This document shows, in pieces, positions 12,286 through 23,430 of a stretch of 64,000 nt of DNA. The notes under the pieces were generated by a model that searched no databases, was not told where the DNA came from, and was given only the letters and a program-made list of their open reading frames with translations. The stretch's first letter is position 1, and each line of letters opens with the position of its first letter. Location of the stretch: contig CM060950.1 of NCBI GenBank assembly GCA_030765055.1, positions 277,088,256-277,152,255 of the forward strand. The letters are read 5' to 3'. A program made the translations under genes and the position numbers. The stretch comes from Mantis religiosa (taxonomy: Eukaryota; Arthropoda; Insecta; Mantodea; Mantidae).

Positions 12286-12895
12286 AAGGTAAGGGGCCGC
12301 CGCGAAAGAGCTCCCGAAACCGACACAAAAACCCCACGTAGGCCAATGTAGCCAGCCCTTTGTGCTTCGACCCCTGGTGGGAGGAGGAAGGGAGTGAGTG
12401 AGAGATTCGAAGGGTAACCAGATCCGGTAGACGACGTGCATAGGTATGAACGGGATCCCTAACGTCTCCAGAGTGAGCTCATCCGATGCTGCTCAAGCTC
12501 GCTCATAAGCTCCGAATCCCCGAGTGTCCTCTTAAGGAAAGGTTGTTAATGAGCTTCCGGATGGTGGGTCTCTGAGCAGTTCGTCTGACGTCAGGCAGAA
12601 ACCTTCAACCACGCTCAGGCCCAACACATGACGTCGTGTGACTCGGACACATATGATGATAAAGGAAATGGTGGACATAGGAATTGGGTAAGAAGGGGAA
12701 CCATCCCAACATTCTCCTACCGAACAGGAAAACCATGAAAAACCCAGGTTCAGAGTGCGCGGTCGCCGGGAATCGAACCCAGCCTCCCTGATAAAAGCCT
12801 CACCCACCAAACCATGAAAAACCCAGGTTCAGAGTGCGCGGTCGCCGGGAATGGAACCCGGCCTTCCGGATACAAGCCTCACACACCGCTAAGCC
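12286..12895 (-). repeat. SINE-like element, family H, with duplicated head
   Basis: A GC-rich block in AT-rich surroundings. Its right end carries two reverse B boxes (gggaatcgaaccc at about 12769-12781 and gggaatggaaccc at about 12848-12860), so the element reads on the minus strand. It aligns with 240-415 and partly with 33001-33110 ('cttgggtttttccgtggttt' is the reverse of 'aaaccatgaaaaacccagg'). It ends at 'gctaagccctcgtgctcg', probably the A-box side of a tRNA-like head. Confidence 0.65.
12730..12887. repeat. 79-bp tandem duplication of the SINE head
   Basis: 'aaaccatgaaaaacccagg' begins at 12730 and again at 12809, giving a 79-bp period. The units differ at several positions (for example gaatcgaaccc against gaatggaaccc, and cctccctgataaaagcc against ccttccggatacaagcc), so the duplication is not very recent or it joins two different copies. 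Confidence 0.9.
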
Positions 12896-15456
12896 CTCGT
12901 GCTCGATTATAACTTTGGTATATTAAATTATGTAAAATGTTCCATGTATTACTTTCCTATCTTGGTTTTCCCACACAGCTATAGAAGCGTTACACAAATT
13001 TTACCTTTTGTATTTGAATGTTCCTGATAACGCACGCAGACATCCAGGTTCTTATATTTCAAAATGAAGGTTAATGTTAGCTGAATATGTTGCATTCTTT
13101 GGATCATTAGGTACATTTTTCATTTCGGAGCAAAATATTTAGCTCTCTATGTTGATGCCTTTATAAGGTTCCTTTCGGTTTTTAATTTTTACAAATAAGA
13201 AAGCAATATTGATTTTTGAACCACTTTTGCTAAAATTACTATGTAGATACGCCCTAATGATTCTAAAGGGCTAAACTCAAGATAACATATCTGGCAAATT
13301 CTAACCCAAAAGATCGCTCGAAGACATTATGCATACGTGATTTAGATAGCCAACAAGCTCGACGTAAGTTTTCGCCAAATTATTTTTCTAGTTGATTAAC
13401 AAGGCTATGTAATTCATATGATAAAGTTCTACAACGACTGGAAATATTTTGAACACGCCTCTCCGTTATTTATACAAACAAATGAAGGCTCATACATGGG
13501 AAGATTGTGAAGCAGTGAGGCGTGGGTGGATCAAGACCCCAGTCATTGCCTCCTCTTCGCCACGCATGAGCAGCTACAGAGATAAAACTGTCAGAAAGGT
13601 ATAAAGTCAGAAGGACGTCTGGAGTAGGGACCATACGGTGACATAAGTTGACAAACCCTGTCTTACGTAACAGAGTCGATATACCACCGTTTTTTTACAT
13701 ATTAATATTACGCCGGCATTCCAACCGGATTTGGGTTGGTTGGTTGCTTTGTTGCTCAAGCGGGAGAAATACACGTGTTTCTGTGTTCACAACTTGTAGA
13801 GCAAGTTCATTACTGTCGACAAATGCATGGAATACCTCACGTTCCTGCAAGCGGTGTAATTCTTCAAACAACTAGCCTTTCTTGTTTCTCTATTGCATTC
13901 GAATTATAAGAATCTACTTTCATATGTGCCTTAAGATGTCCAAATATACGAGAGAAAGTCCTTCAGAAACTTTAGGTTACGGTAAATAGAGTTACTTCTG
14001 TTTGTACAGGGACAATGGATTGAAAAAGAATTATCTGGTATAGTTATGAATTTCTCTATCAAATATTAATTTCGTCTCTTATATAGAATGGTAATCAGAA
14101 TACTGGTAATAAGGATTTGTTATGAAAAATCAAAAGTTTTTCACTAACGCTCCCTCCCTCCCTCCCTCCTTCAATACAAAGAAATTAACTATATTCTATC
14201 CTCCATTATCATTCATCCATCCATCATTAATGATTTATTGCGTTACTTTTACGATAAATACATGAGTAATCTAAACTCCTATAATGTGTTTTACATTAGA
14301 TGATTATAATTTGTCACAATCTTATAGCGAATTATGGTCCACTATAATAAAAGCAATTAATGATATAATGATTTTATTACTAAAAGTTGCCATATAATGT
14401 TCCTAGAAATAAACAAAAATAAATGTGCTGGCTTAGGATTCTGTTCCCTTTCTATATTATTAAAAAGTTCTTCTAAATGTATCTATAAAATCTACAGAAG
14501 AGAAAGTGTTTGGGTAAAATTGATTTCCCACCTTAAACCACTATGTTCAGTAGCTTGATTTCTGAATTGTACAAAATAATTTTCATATAAATACCTAATA
14601 ATTCTTCCGTCCACTCTTCCTTAGGAAAGAATGACCGTTAATTCTTTCATTTTGATTACCAGATCAATTTATTAACTTCCGCCGTAAATATATATATATT
14701 ATACTTTAAAACATACTTCTGCAAAATTTTGTTCACTTAGGTCAGATTTAGCTCGTGTTTTGTATGCCGATTTATAGCGTTTTATTACAAAAATTCATAA
14801 ATTTTTATTTTTATTTTCTTAATATTTTCCAATATTCAAAATTATATTATACAACAAACGTTTTAGTAATTGTACTCGATTTTTCACTTTTCAGAATAAA
14901 ATACTTTAATAATATTCACTAAATAAACATTTATAATTAAATTTCATTTGGGGACATATATTTTTATTTTACTTAAAAAAAAACTAAAGAAAAGAATTAC
15001 ACACTGAAGTGAAATCTTTTAGGTACACATACTTATTTTACTTCTAGTAATGGCTGTGCAAACAATAGTCTGTTAGTAAATTGACTAAAACAATGACTTT
15101 AAAGAATAGCTGGAAAGAGACATACAGGACTACCACTGGACAACTTTGAGAATTATGTGTACTTGGAACTCACGTTTACGATGATAGGAAAATGGCTGAA
15201 ACATCGGATTGACGTCACAAACTTAAGGTGTGCATGAAAACGAGGATTTGTCTACAGATGCGTTGCAGAATTCCAGATATATCTGCAAGCTTACTGGAGA
15301 CCATATATGGAGCGACAGTAATATCCACGGATGAGATATGGAGCAGAAGCGTGGGGGTGGCAACAAATAGGGAATCTGAACTAAATGAGGAGTCGATTTC
15401 TGAAAGGAATTATATGTATAGGGAGAGATACGAACAAGTGTCGTAAGTATCTGAAC
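12896..15456. other. Long AT-rich stretch without a recognisable gene
   Basis: I see no gene, SINE head or long tandem repeat. Short tracts include (CTCC)n at about 14151-14167 and a small TA run near 14690. A GC-richer patch at 13500-13640 (gaggcgtgggtggatcaaga) could be a transposon remnant. The 72-75 codon ORFs here (13648-13875, 15228-15446) have no recognisable motif. Confidence 0.6.
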
Positions 15457-15540
15457 TTAGCCAATAAGAGACATCAGAATATCTTACTGCTATGAATGCC
15501 TTAGTTACGATATTAGTTTAATTATAAAATGGACTATAAG
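15457..15540 (+). repeat. Short dispersed repeat, copy 1 of 2
   Basis: The segment 'agagacatcagaatatctt' ... 'ttataaaatggactat' is repeated at 33950-34048 with the same order and spacing, apart from about 25 extra bases in the second copy. The type is unknown. It lies just left of the hAT-like element. Confidence 0.75.
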
Positions 15541-16010
15541 TAGTTCGTAAATATTAAATATCATTAATCATCATTAGGGGGCGGATTTTGCCCTATTTGC
15601 CTATTTTATTCCTTTGTACAGAAACGTAGGCTTTTAACTCATCAGCACGTTTCCTATAATTATTAGCCTAATTTCTGAGTTTTATAGTGCCTATAAATGC
15701 CTATTTCATACGTTGTGCCTATTCTGCTTATAAGTGCATAAAACTGCCCTTTTAGCCAATTTCTTCTGCTTGTAATTTGTGACAACAGTTTTTGCACTTG
15801 TTGGTTTCAATGTGAAGTTTTCGGGAAAGAGAAATTTCAAACTGCTGCACATTGGATATACAAAAGGGTGTTTAGCCAGCTAGGTATCTGCCTTATAGAC
15901 GTGTCAAAGTACGCTAATGACGTCATAGAAAAATCGTATATTTCGCTCAAGGACGAGTAGCAAAGATCAGCTACATGATATTTGAATGGATTGACAAATG
16001 ACCACTCTTT

Positions 16011-16238
16011 ATGTGGAGAAGGGAAAGCCCATTCTGTAAGCAGGGTTTCAAGTGCACACATAGGTCAGTTTCCTACGCAAATATTCCAAAAGAGAGAAGC
16101 AACAGAAGTGTACTTCTTAAACAGTGGATAAATGCTGATCCATCGTTCAGCACAGATGGGAAAGTAATTTTTTGTCAGCCTTGTGTGAAACAGATAAGTT
16201 TAATCATTCATGTTTGTATTAATAATATATTATGCTAG
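16011..16238 (+). pseudogene. hAT-like transposase N-terminal remnant
   Basis: The segment from about 16096 onwards reads VLLKQWINADPSFSTDGKVI, then FCQPCVKQI. An aromatic-rich approach followed by Cys-x2-Cys resembles the start of a BED-type or CGGBP1-like zinc finger of hAT transposases. The expected downstream His pair and the RNase H-like catalytic domain are not readable; the frame runs into stops by 16238. It lies about 430 bp inside the left end of the element, where the transposase start would be expected. The nominal ATG at 16011 is not necessarily the original start. Homology was judged by eye only. Confidence 0.45.
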
Positions 16239-16337
16239 TTTCAAAAACCTTGTAAAAATCAACCCCTGTAGTTACATTATGCCCAACACAAATTAGTATG
16301 TTGAGGAGAGCCGAAAGAAGAGAAACTGAATGTTTTC

Positions 16338-16490
16338 ATGGAAATTAATTGTTTTTTCACACTGGCCGTGTGTAGACTAAATTGTGGAAACGTAGAGCTA
16401 GACTGAAAAATTCAATGTCATAGGTGGGATTTGAACCACGGATCTTCTGGTTTCCGTCCAGCCGCTCTACCATTGAGCTACTATGGCCAA
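16338..16490 (-). repeat. tRNA-headed SINE, family C, nested in the hAT-like element
   Basis: On the minus strand it starts with a well-preserved tRNA-like head: 'tagctcaatggtagagcggc' holds a D-arm and A box, and 'tggttcaaatccca' is the B box. The body continues with 'cattgaatttttcag', 'ctctacgtttccacaattta', and 'acacacggccagtgtgaaa'. The same body is found at 62866-62945 on the plus strand. The head can almost be folded as a tRNA, but the shared non-tRNA body identifies a SINE. Confidence 0.85.
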
Positions 16491-17069
16491 CGTGCCGATA
16501 TGACATTAAATTCTCCAACTGACTTGAAAGTTTTCAGTTTTCCAAAGTAAAGCAAAAACTTGCCTAATGTGAAAACTTTCTTCATCACATGATTCGCTTT
16601 ACATTGAGATTTAGCTTAAACAAGCTGAGTCGTTAAACAAGCCCGTCTAATGCATTTCATCTTGATTAGAATATTATTTACTTGAAACCTATAGGTATAG
16701 CTTTGCAAACTCAGTGTACTGGATTTCACAATTTTGTTACGAGTATTGTCTTTTGGTAGTTTCAATGCAGTAACATGATATATTTGTCCTGGTGTAAAGG
16801 CTTATTTTTTGAGCTAATAGTAATATTTGGGAGAGAGATTATTAAGTAAATAATTGATGGTGTCAACTGTTAACAGTCATATCAGATCACAATCAGTAAC
16901 GCTGGTAAGCAGGAATTTACTCTCGTAAGATTTCTTTTACGTGTGTGTAAATCTACTGACACGAAGCTGTTGTTTTACTCAATCTTAAAATCACCACTCT
17001 GGGACTCTGCTCAGGTTACAGCTTAACCTTGTAAGGCCAGCGCTTAATTAACTAGGCTACACAGACTAA

Positions 17070-17106
17070 GATTATATATATATATATATTATATATATTA
17101 TATATG
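17070..17106. repeat. AT-rich dinucleotide tract
   Basis: 'atatatatatatat' runs separated by short breaks, inside the hAT-like element. Confidence 0.9.
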
Positions 17107-18376
17107 ACAAAATTGTGATTTTCTCTTACTTCCGTTGTTCTACATGTATCTCAAGGAATCATGAAATCGATTACTTGGACACTTCCGGTGTTGTTTCCAA
17201 CATTGAAAATGAAACTGCAGACCAATAAATCTTAATGATTTGTGTACAATTTTACAGAAATGCCTTTATAAAAGTAGGTACGAAAATTCTTTTCAGGATG
17301 GCGTAATTGCTGTAATTCTGTTTGAATGAACGGAAAACGCTTACTAAAAAGCTGTGCTTTATTATTTGTTCTTAGGCGACAATGGGGCATTTAGGGATTT
17401 TATTACAAAAACTACAATTCTGTAGCCTTAGCTTTTAATTTTTTATTCTGTGCTTTGTATCTTTCTAACATATCGTGACATCATTTTAAGTGATATTAAG
17501 ATTGCGGTGATGAACTTTTGAATTTCTTATCTTTCCAACAATCGTTTCTATTAAGGAGACACATCTGCACAAATTGGCCCAAAACTTACAACAATCCCAA
17601 ATTTAGTTTTTTTTTTTCTAGCGGCACTACAGAAAAGTCACACGATTGTTTAAATATACCTACAACTGTACCGTAGCTGCTACTACGTAATTTTAACCTC
17701 AGATTTCACAGGTTGCATATTTTCTACATTTTCCTAACTTCAACATGTTCCACAGGATGCAGTTTTCTATTAATCTGTATGAAATTCTAAACATGCCTGT
17801 AAGGGAAACAGCATGATAAGTGTACCCACTTACATTTGTTATTTGTATTGAAAAGGATTTGCTTATTTCCTACTGAAAACGCTTACGAAAATAAAAATCG
17901 TCAAATAGGCATGATTATTCTTTTCCCTTTGTTGATATGGCGAAGACAAGTATTTCACATACGTACGAGTCATTAATAGGTTACAATTTTTGCTTTCTGA
18001 CATAGTTAATTACTTCACACCTTTCTGACATTATGGTTCTTACTTAGTGAAGTGGATTTATATGTATTTTAATTATACGACAATATCTGTTATTTTAACT
18101 TGCTGTGGAGCCATGTATGAAATTTGGAATAAATGTGGAACTATTTTGCCGAGAGAACCACAAAATAGTATGTGTTTAGCCAGTTTGTTTCAACATATGT
18201 TGCGATGATTGTCATTTTGTTATAGTGCATTTTAAGAGCCATTTTACTAAATTTGCGTATTTCTAAGTATTTACTTAGCAAAGTTTTAGTGCCTATTTAA
18301 GTGCCTATTTTGCCCATTTTAAGCCTTTTTGCCTGCCTATTTCACACAGTTTTAGTGCCTATAAATCCGCTCCCTA

Positions 18377-20360
18377 GTGATTATTAGTGATTTATATGCA
18401 CAGAGATGTTACCATTTAAAACAGAACATTGACTCATCGTAGACATGCTGTATCTATTTAACATCTGACTAATTTAACATTTCTGACTCGGCAAGCAAAG
18501 TCCAATGTGTTGCATGAGCACATTGCTTCTGGTTCTTGCAAAAACTTAACTACTCCAAGTCAGCAGGGAATACATGATCGATTCTCGAAACACATTTCTA
18601 ACGAAGCCTGTGACGTAATATTTGCATGCTGGTTCTCTGGATGCCTTGAATGACGTCATGTCCGTTTTTCAGTAAATTACAAATAAAAGTGCATTACGAA
18701 GCATAATTTTATTATAATCTACAAGTTGTACCGCAAATATTGGAACAGTCAAGTGCGTTTGTGTCAATCATGTCTGTGTGCAAGTACTGCGGCAATAGTG
18801 GGCGTATACGAACAACGCTGGAAGTTTCACACGAGACTCAAGTAGGTAGAGAGACGTAGAAGTTTGTTTTGGTATTCGATTTGATATTTATTCATTACAG
18901 CTGCTGGTACCGATATATTCTGGCACTTGCTATCTCTATTTAACGTTTTGAAAACCTCCGAGAAAAACAATAATTGCTACTGCAGTACATTAGCTTAAGC
19001 ACATAGTACTTAATTGAAATTGTTAAGTCTTTTTAGAGAAAATCAAATTTTTCAAAAAGAAAATATTCAGTCTATGTAAAATGTAATTTGGGGTGAAGGT
19101 ATTTTCTTCAAAATCTTCCTTCCGCATCCTACACCCGATTATGTCAGCTTAACATTTCTAAAAAGATAATAAGTACATTTTTGGTTTCTTAACATACATA
19201 AACTCAGTTTATGGTCAAAAACGAAACACAATTAATGACACCGCAGTTTTCTACGTGTAAGCAGGTACTGGACCAAAATAGGACATAGAACATTCTTTGT
19301 AAGTTTGTGACTTAGTTCTAAATTCTTATTCTGTATTTCTTAATATTTAATATAATTTTGTGCCATTTCTCCACAAAAGTTGAATAAAAAGCAAGTAAGT
19401 TTTAGCTCTGTATGAGTGTTTTCTTTTAAAGCGAAAAATAAAGCAATATTTGACATAAATGTTTAATCTACAGTTTTTTTTCTTTATATTAAAAAGTATT
19501 TGATTCAAAACATTAGAAGTTTTATGATATCGATATAAACTCCAAATTTTGTTGGTGAGAGGTCGTACACTCGGTGACGAAAATGCAATGTATATTTTGT
19601 GCCCTTCTTTCTTTTCTATCTGTTGCTATCTCCAATATAACTAATTTTTAACAGCTAATTTGTTTATTTAAAGTATAATTTAAAATATTAATGGTTATAG
19701 CAAATTGTTGAGTAATTAAACGTTTTAATAGAATAATAAATTTACTTGGTAATAAAATAGCATTTGCAGTACCTCCTATCCTTTCTTCCTTGAAAGTGTA
19801 GCATTCAGATGAACCATTTCCTGTCCTTGTAAAACCATCAGCTGAGGCTTTGAGTCTATCAGAACTTAGTTCTTTTTTTTCTGCCTCGGAACCGGTCTTT
19901 AAATTTTTTGTAAGCTTCTAGAGAGAAGGCACTGCAGCGCCAAGCACTTTAATCCCTTCTTTTCAATGCAGTGGAAAATTCTTAGTACCTCTAATAATAA
20001 CGCTGAACGGTCTGTTCGATTTGTAGAACGATTATTTGGCCGTGCAATAATGCATTTACGGAAAAAAGTCATGGCTATTCGCTCAGTAGCTAACAACTCT
20101 ATCGTATAAAATATTATGAAATGCTACTAATTGTTTTATTTGTAGAACTCCTTTGACTGGAAAAGCAAATGATGGCGATAGTATATCTCTACTCTTGTAC
20201 AAACCATTCTTAGAAACGATTATACCTTTATGTACTTCATGTTAAACATTTGCACAAATTACCTTACTGCTTCTTTTCATGAAGGTGCAAGGGCAATATG
20301 GGAATACAGTGGGTTTCAGGCGTTAGTCGAAACTTGTAAGATCTTTTCAAAAAGTGTTGG
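18377..20360. other. AT-rich DNA without a recognisable gene
   Basis: It contains a family G fragment near 19030-19140 (gagaaaatcaaatttttcaaa ... ggtgaaggtattttcttcaaaatcttcc). At 18609-18658 two CRE-like sites (tgacgtaa, tgacgtca) flank an octamer atttgcat; the downstream reading frame from the ATG at 18770 is only about 30 codons, so I do not call a gene. Confidence 0.5.
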
Positions 20361-20830
20361 AAAATTAAAACAAATAACAAGGAATATCTAGGAAATGGTT
20401 TATATATACGACATAAATTGTATATTTTAACAAGATATACATTTTTTTATGTTTGAGTATTTTGTTTATATCTTACACTTTACCAGTTATTCAAAGGTCA
20501 TCCAGGATAAAGACGATTTCTGGGTATATTTCTAGAATATTCAAGATATACGTTTCATTGTCATGAACATACCTTAAACACGTAGTTCTTTTTCAAAATT
20601 GTTAGAGCCATTTTTGAGAAAATCAGAAGTCTTGAAAAATGATACATGTAAAGGGTGGTAAAGTATGAGGGAATGATGTTGAAAATTACTGCGTCGCGTT
20701 CCTAAAAGACGTTTTTGGCTTATTGTGCTTTCGCGCGAACCTTTTTCAAAAAATGCTTCATTTGGGTTCAGTGACCTCAAAACGGGTGTTTGCACTAAAC
20801 TATGCACCTACTATGTACTTGGTTGGGAAA
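20361..20830 (+). repeat. Dispersed repeat, family G
   Basis: It is collinear with 48475-48830 and 61740-62060. Shared blocks in order: 'ggaaaattaaaacaaataac' with 'aaggaatatct', then 'agagccatttttgagaaaat', then 'gtaaagggtggtaaagtatg', then 'gaaaat.t..'. No conserved coding frame is seen; the ORFs at 20574-20807 and 20725-20943 are not conserved in the other copies. Confidence 0.65.
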
Positions 20831-22319
20831 CTATTTTTGTTACTATAAAACGACATTTACCAGGAGACCATGTCCGACGGAGATTGAAAGAACGTTGGAA
20901 TTATTTTCAAATTATTTGGCCAACATTCATCATCTCTGGATGAGGAAAAGCCCGGAAAAAGCCTATCCAAAGGACTCTAATCCTCCGGAACACGGGGTAG
21001 CCATGTAATCTTCATACTACAGTGTAGGCTTTCACTCCATCAAGTGTTTTTCACTTGTGAATCAAAGAATTGTAATGATTTTGAAAATCTTCTTATATTA
21101 CTTGTTGGGCTAATTGCAGAAAATGCTTCCTTTCTTTTATAAATTTTCTTAATGGCAGGTTTGACTTTTTAAATGGCGTTTAACATCCGGTGTTTCTGCA
21201 TACGGCACCACCAGTGAAAAGCGGGGAGGAAATTTCAGAACGAAGTGTTCCAGGTCTATGTTAAGGGTACCACATGCATTTGCCACTTACGAGGACTGAG
21301 GGAAGAGCCTGAAAAAAAATCTCAATTACGAAGGAGGAATTTGAATTGCAAATCTTCCTTTCTTTATAACTGTTTCATTTTCCCTCTGAGTTCCTGCAGT
21401 ATTTCCGATTATTTTTCTCTTTTTACCGGCGTATACACATATCTAGATGCCGCCAGACATCCTGTCCGTGGTCGGACTCGAACCCCCACTCCCCTGAGGC
21501 ACGAAGTACCTAACTGTGTACTTCAGCAATTAAAGCCATGGGGCTGGAATTCAGAGCCCATTCTTCGATCTTGGATACCATGTTGGCTTTATGGGACATT
21601 GAAATCCTTGTATCGCTAAAGCTAAACTTGAGGTTTGTGATCGATTATCTCAAGAAATATTCGAGATATTGCAGCATACTTTTACAGAAAAAGAAGATTA
21701 TAGGACTTTTTTTTTCAAATTAATACGCAGATTTGAATTACCATAGTTATGCACACCTTTTTCTTTTACATTAGAAACACGGTTATCTTTTAAGGAATAA
21801 CGTGTAAATAATAATTAGGTATTATTTTTGCGACGACCTCTTCATATCCAAAAATTGTAAATGGAGAATCAAAAGACGCATTTTTTGAAAATAAAATAGC
21901 AGTGAAATATCAGAGGTAAACATGTCTTATATTAGTTTTAATAATCAACAATGAAGAGTAACAAAATCGGTGAAAAACCGTATTTTACTTATTTTCTTCG
22001 GATTTATGAATCTTTCAACATATCTGTGTTAATCCGAAGTATTAACTAGTTCATTAAGTCTGGATACTTACATCATTAGTAGATTTATAAGCTGTTTATT
22101 TATTCCTTTAAATTTAATATAATTTCAAGCTCATTGTATTATTTTATCCTTTCATTACTACTGTAAACACAATTATCGCTGCTTACTTACAGAAATCCTG
22201 CACATGTACTGTCTACTTCAAAAATATTCGTCAGTATTTCATTTTGTGAAATGTATTTAAGCTAGTATTGTGGTAACCCACTAGGTAAAGCTAGCATTTT
22301 TGTCTGCGCGACAGGCCCA
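20831..22319. other. AT-rich DNA with one tRNA-like relic
   Basis: No gene is recognised. 'ggtcggactcgaaccccc' at 21471-21488 is a reverse B-box-like sequence, and 21180-21330 is GC-richer; together they may be an eroded SINE. The 124-codon ORF at 21245-21619 crosses this region and has no domain that I recognise. Confidence 0.5.
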
Positions 22320-22483
22320 CCCTCTCAAGCTAGGATGGTGGGGGGGGGGGGGTAACCGTGTATGGGTCACGTAGGCAATTGCTCCCTAGAGGGGGAATGA
22401 TTTGGACCAGTATGACCAGAGAAGAGGTGATACTCCGGCAACCCGAAGAGCGCCTTGGAATCTGCAGGGTCGTCTTGAAGGAA
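22320..22483 (-). repeat. Body attached to the 5S-like head
   Basis: A GC-rich segment continues from the 3' side of the 5S-like sequence to a run of 13 G (22337-22350). It contains 'ctagggagcaattgcctacgtgacc' on the minus strand, which weakly resembles the tail of the family D element at 2692-2770 (ggagcaat ... gcctacgtacc). If that resemblance is real, this is the body of a 5S-headed SINE; otherwise it is unrelated flank. Confidence 0.4.
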
Positions 22484-22594
22484 GACGTGGTTCTCCCCGC
22501 GCGGTCACCCGTCCAAGTATTGACCACGCCCAATGCTGCTTAACTTCGGTGATCGAACGAGAACCGGTGTATTCAGCATGGTATGGCCGTTGGC
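22484..22594 (-). pseudogene. 5S rRNA-derived sequence (5S-headed SINE or 5S pseudogene)
   Basis: The minus strand starts gccaacggccataccatg and continues with 'tgaatacaccggttctcgt', 'cgatcaccgaagttaagca', 'ttgggcgtggtcaatacttg', 'gacgggtgaccg'. This is the 5S rRNA sequence of animals over about 110 of 120 nt, including the box A, intermediate element and box C of the internal Pol III promoter. The last bases, which should pair with the 5' end, are replaced (accacgtcttcct instead of a ...cgttggc end) and there is no T-run terminator, so it is not a normal 5S gene. 5S-derived SINEs (SINE3 type) are known in animals. It directly abuts the broken gag of the LTR element. Confidence 0.85.
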
Positions 22595-22604
22595 ATGGTA
22601 GCCG

Positions 22605-23430
22605 TCACCTTGGCCGCCTCCATCCTCAATGCTGCCGTTAGCGCCTCGTGGATGGTTTTTTAGTCGGCGAGCATTAGGTGCTGACGAATCTCCGTGTCTC
22701 GTACCCCGTCGACAAAGTTGTAGGCGACTTCCCGGGATACGAACTCTGGTGTGAGGTCGACTACGGCTTTACTGGCCAGCTGCTCAATTGCCAGGGCGAA
22801 CTCCTGTAGTGTCTGCCCTGGCTGCTGCGACCTAGATTTCAGCGGGCTTCGGTACGCTGTGGCTAAGCGGTGGTTTCCAAAGCGATTCTCCAGGGCCTCC
22901 CAGATGTTCGTGGGCGCCGCCGCTGTCTGGACTGCGTTCAGAACTTCCGCGGGCCGTCCCTGGAGACTGCCTACTAACTGTGTGGCCTCTTCCTCTGGTG
23001 ACCATTTGTTGTACTTGGCCACTGCTTCGAACTGTCGGCAGAAGACTTCGACAGTTGTCGCGCCGTCGTATATAGGAGGTTTGACGCGCGCCGATGTTGT
23101 GTCGCGTCCCGACACGTCGGCCTTCAAGTCCTTCAACCTCCTGCCCACGATGTCCTCTCCCATGGTGTTCAAGGATTTTGTGTTGCTGTCGGCCTTTCCC
23201 TCCAGGTTGATTATGCGGTTCGCAAGGTCTTCGACGTCTTCCACCATGGCGTTCAGGGACTTAGCGTTATTGTCGGCATTTTCCTCTAAATCGTTAAGGC
23301 GCTCGTCCACTTGACCCATCAGCTTGCCCAGCTCCGCGACGTCATCCCTTACACCGGTCAACTGCTGTTCAAACTTTGCGGCGAGGGCCTCGTTTGCCGC
23401 TTTCTTTTCCGTGGTCAATTCGGTCTTCAT
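22605..23430 (-). pseudogene. gag capsid region of the LTR retrotransposon
   Basis: The nominal ATG is at 23430 (MKTELTTEKKAANEALAAKF). The first about 90 residues are heptad-like coiled coil (VDERLNDLEENAD, then VEDVEDLANRIINLEG). A capsid-type segment follows: KPPIYDGATTVEVFCRQFEA, then NKWSPEEEATQLVGSLQG and LENRFGNH, the usual pattern of retrotransposon gag. The frame is closed by a TAA at 22660-22662 after HLMLAD, but the same frame continues past it as KTIHEALTAALRMEAAKVTA, which is still gag-like, up to the 5S junction. So the TAA is probably a nonsense mutation. The nucleocapsid zinc knuckle and all of pol are missing. Codon use is GC-rich compared with the surroundings. Confidence 0.85.

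Larger units (their letters stand above)
15575..18376 (+). mobile_element. hAT-like DNA transposon, decayed
   Basis: The left end reads tagggggcggattt and the right end, on the minus strand, tagggagcggattt (13 of 14 identical). The flanking 8-mers atcatcat (15567-15574) and gtgattat (18377-18384) agree at 5 of 8 positions, compatible with a decayed 8-bp target duplication. Both ends are rich in TGCCTATT/TGCCTATAAAT subterminal motifs (for example about 15600, 15690-15720 and 18285-18360). The one coding remnant (16011-16238) has a BED-type zinc-finger look. The 2.8 kb length fits a hAT element, but most of the transposase is unreadable. A family C SINE is inserted at 16338-16490. Superfamily assignment is an inference. 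Confidence 0.65.

Noticed and set aside
12730..12887. CRISPR-like direct repeats
   Set aside because: Only two units with a 79-bp period and no spacers; it is a duplicated SINE head in a eukaryotic genome.
16420..16490. Possible tRNA gene on the minus strand
   Set aside because: The tRNA-like head continues into the same body as the copy at 62816, so it is a SINE, and stem pairing is imperfect.
21245..21619. 124-codon ORF as a possible gene
   Set aside because: It crosses a tRNA-like relic, has uneven composition and shows no motif.
22484..22594. Functional 5S rRNA gene
   Set aside because: The 3' strand of helix I and the T-run terminator are missing, and the flanks are not a 5S spacer.
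22751..23314. 187-codon plus-strand ORF
   Set aside because: Shadow of the minus-strand gag, which has the recognisable protein pattern.
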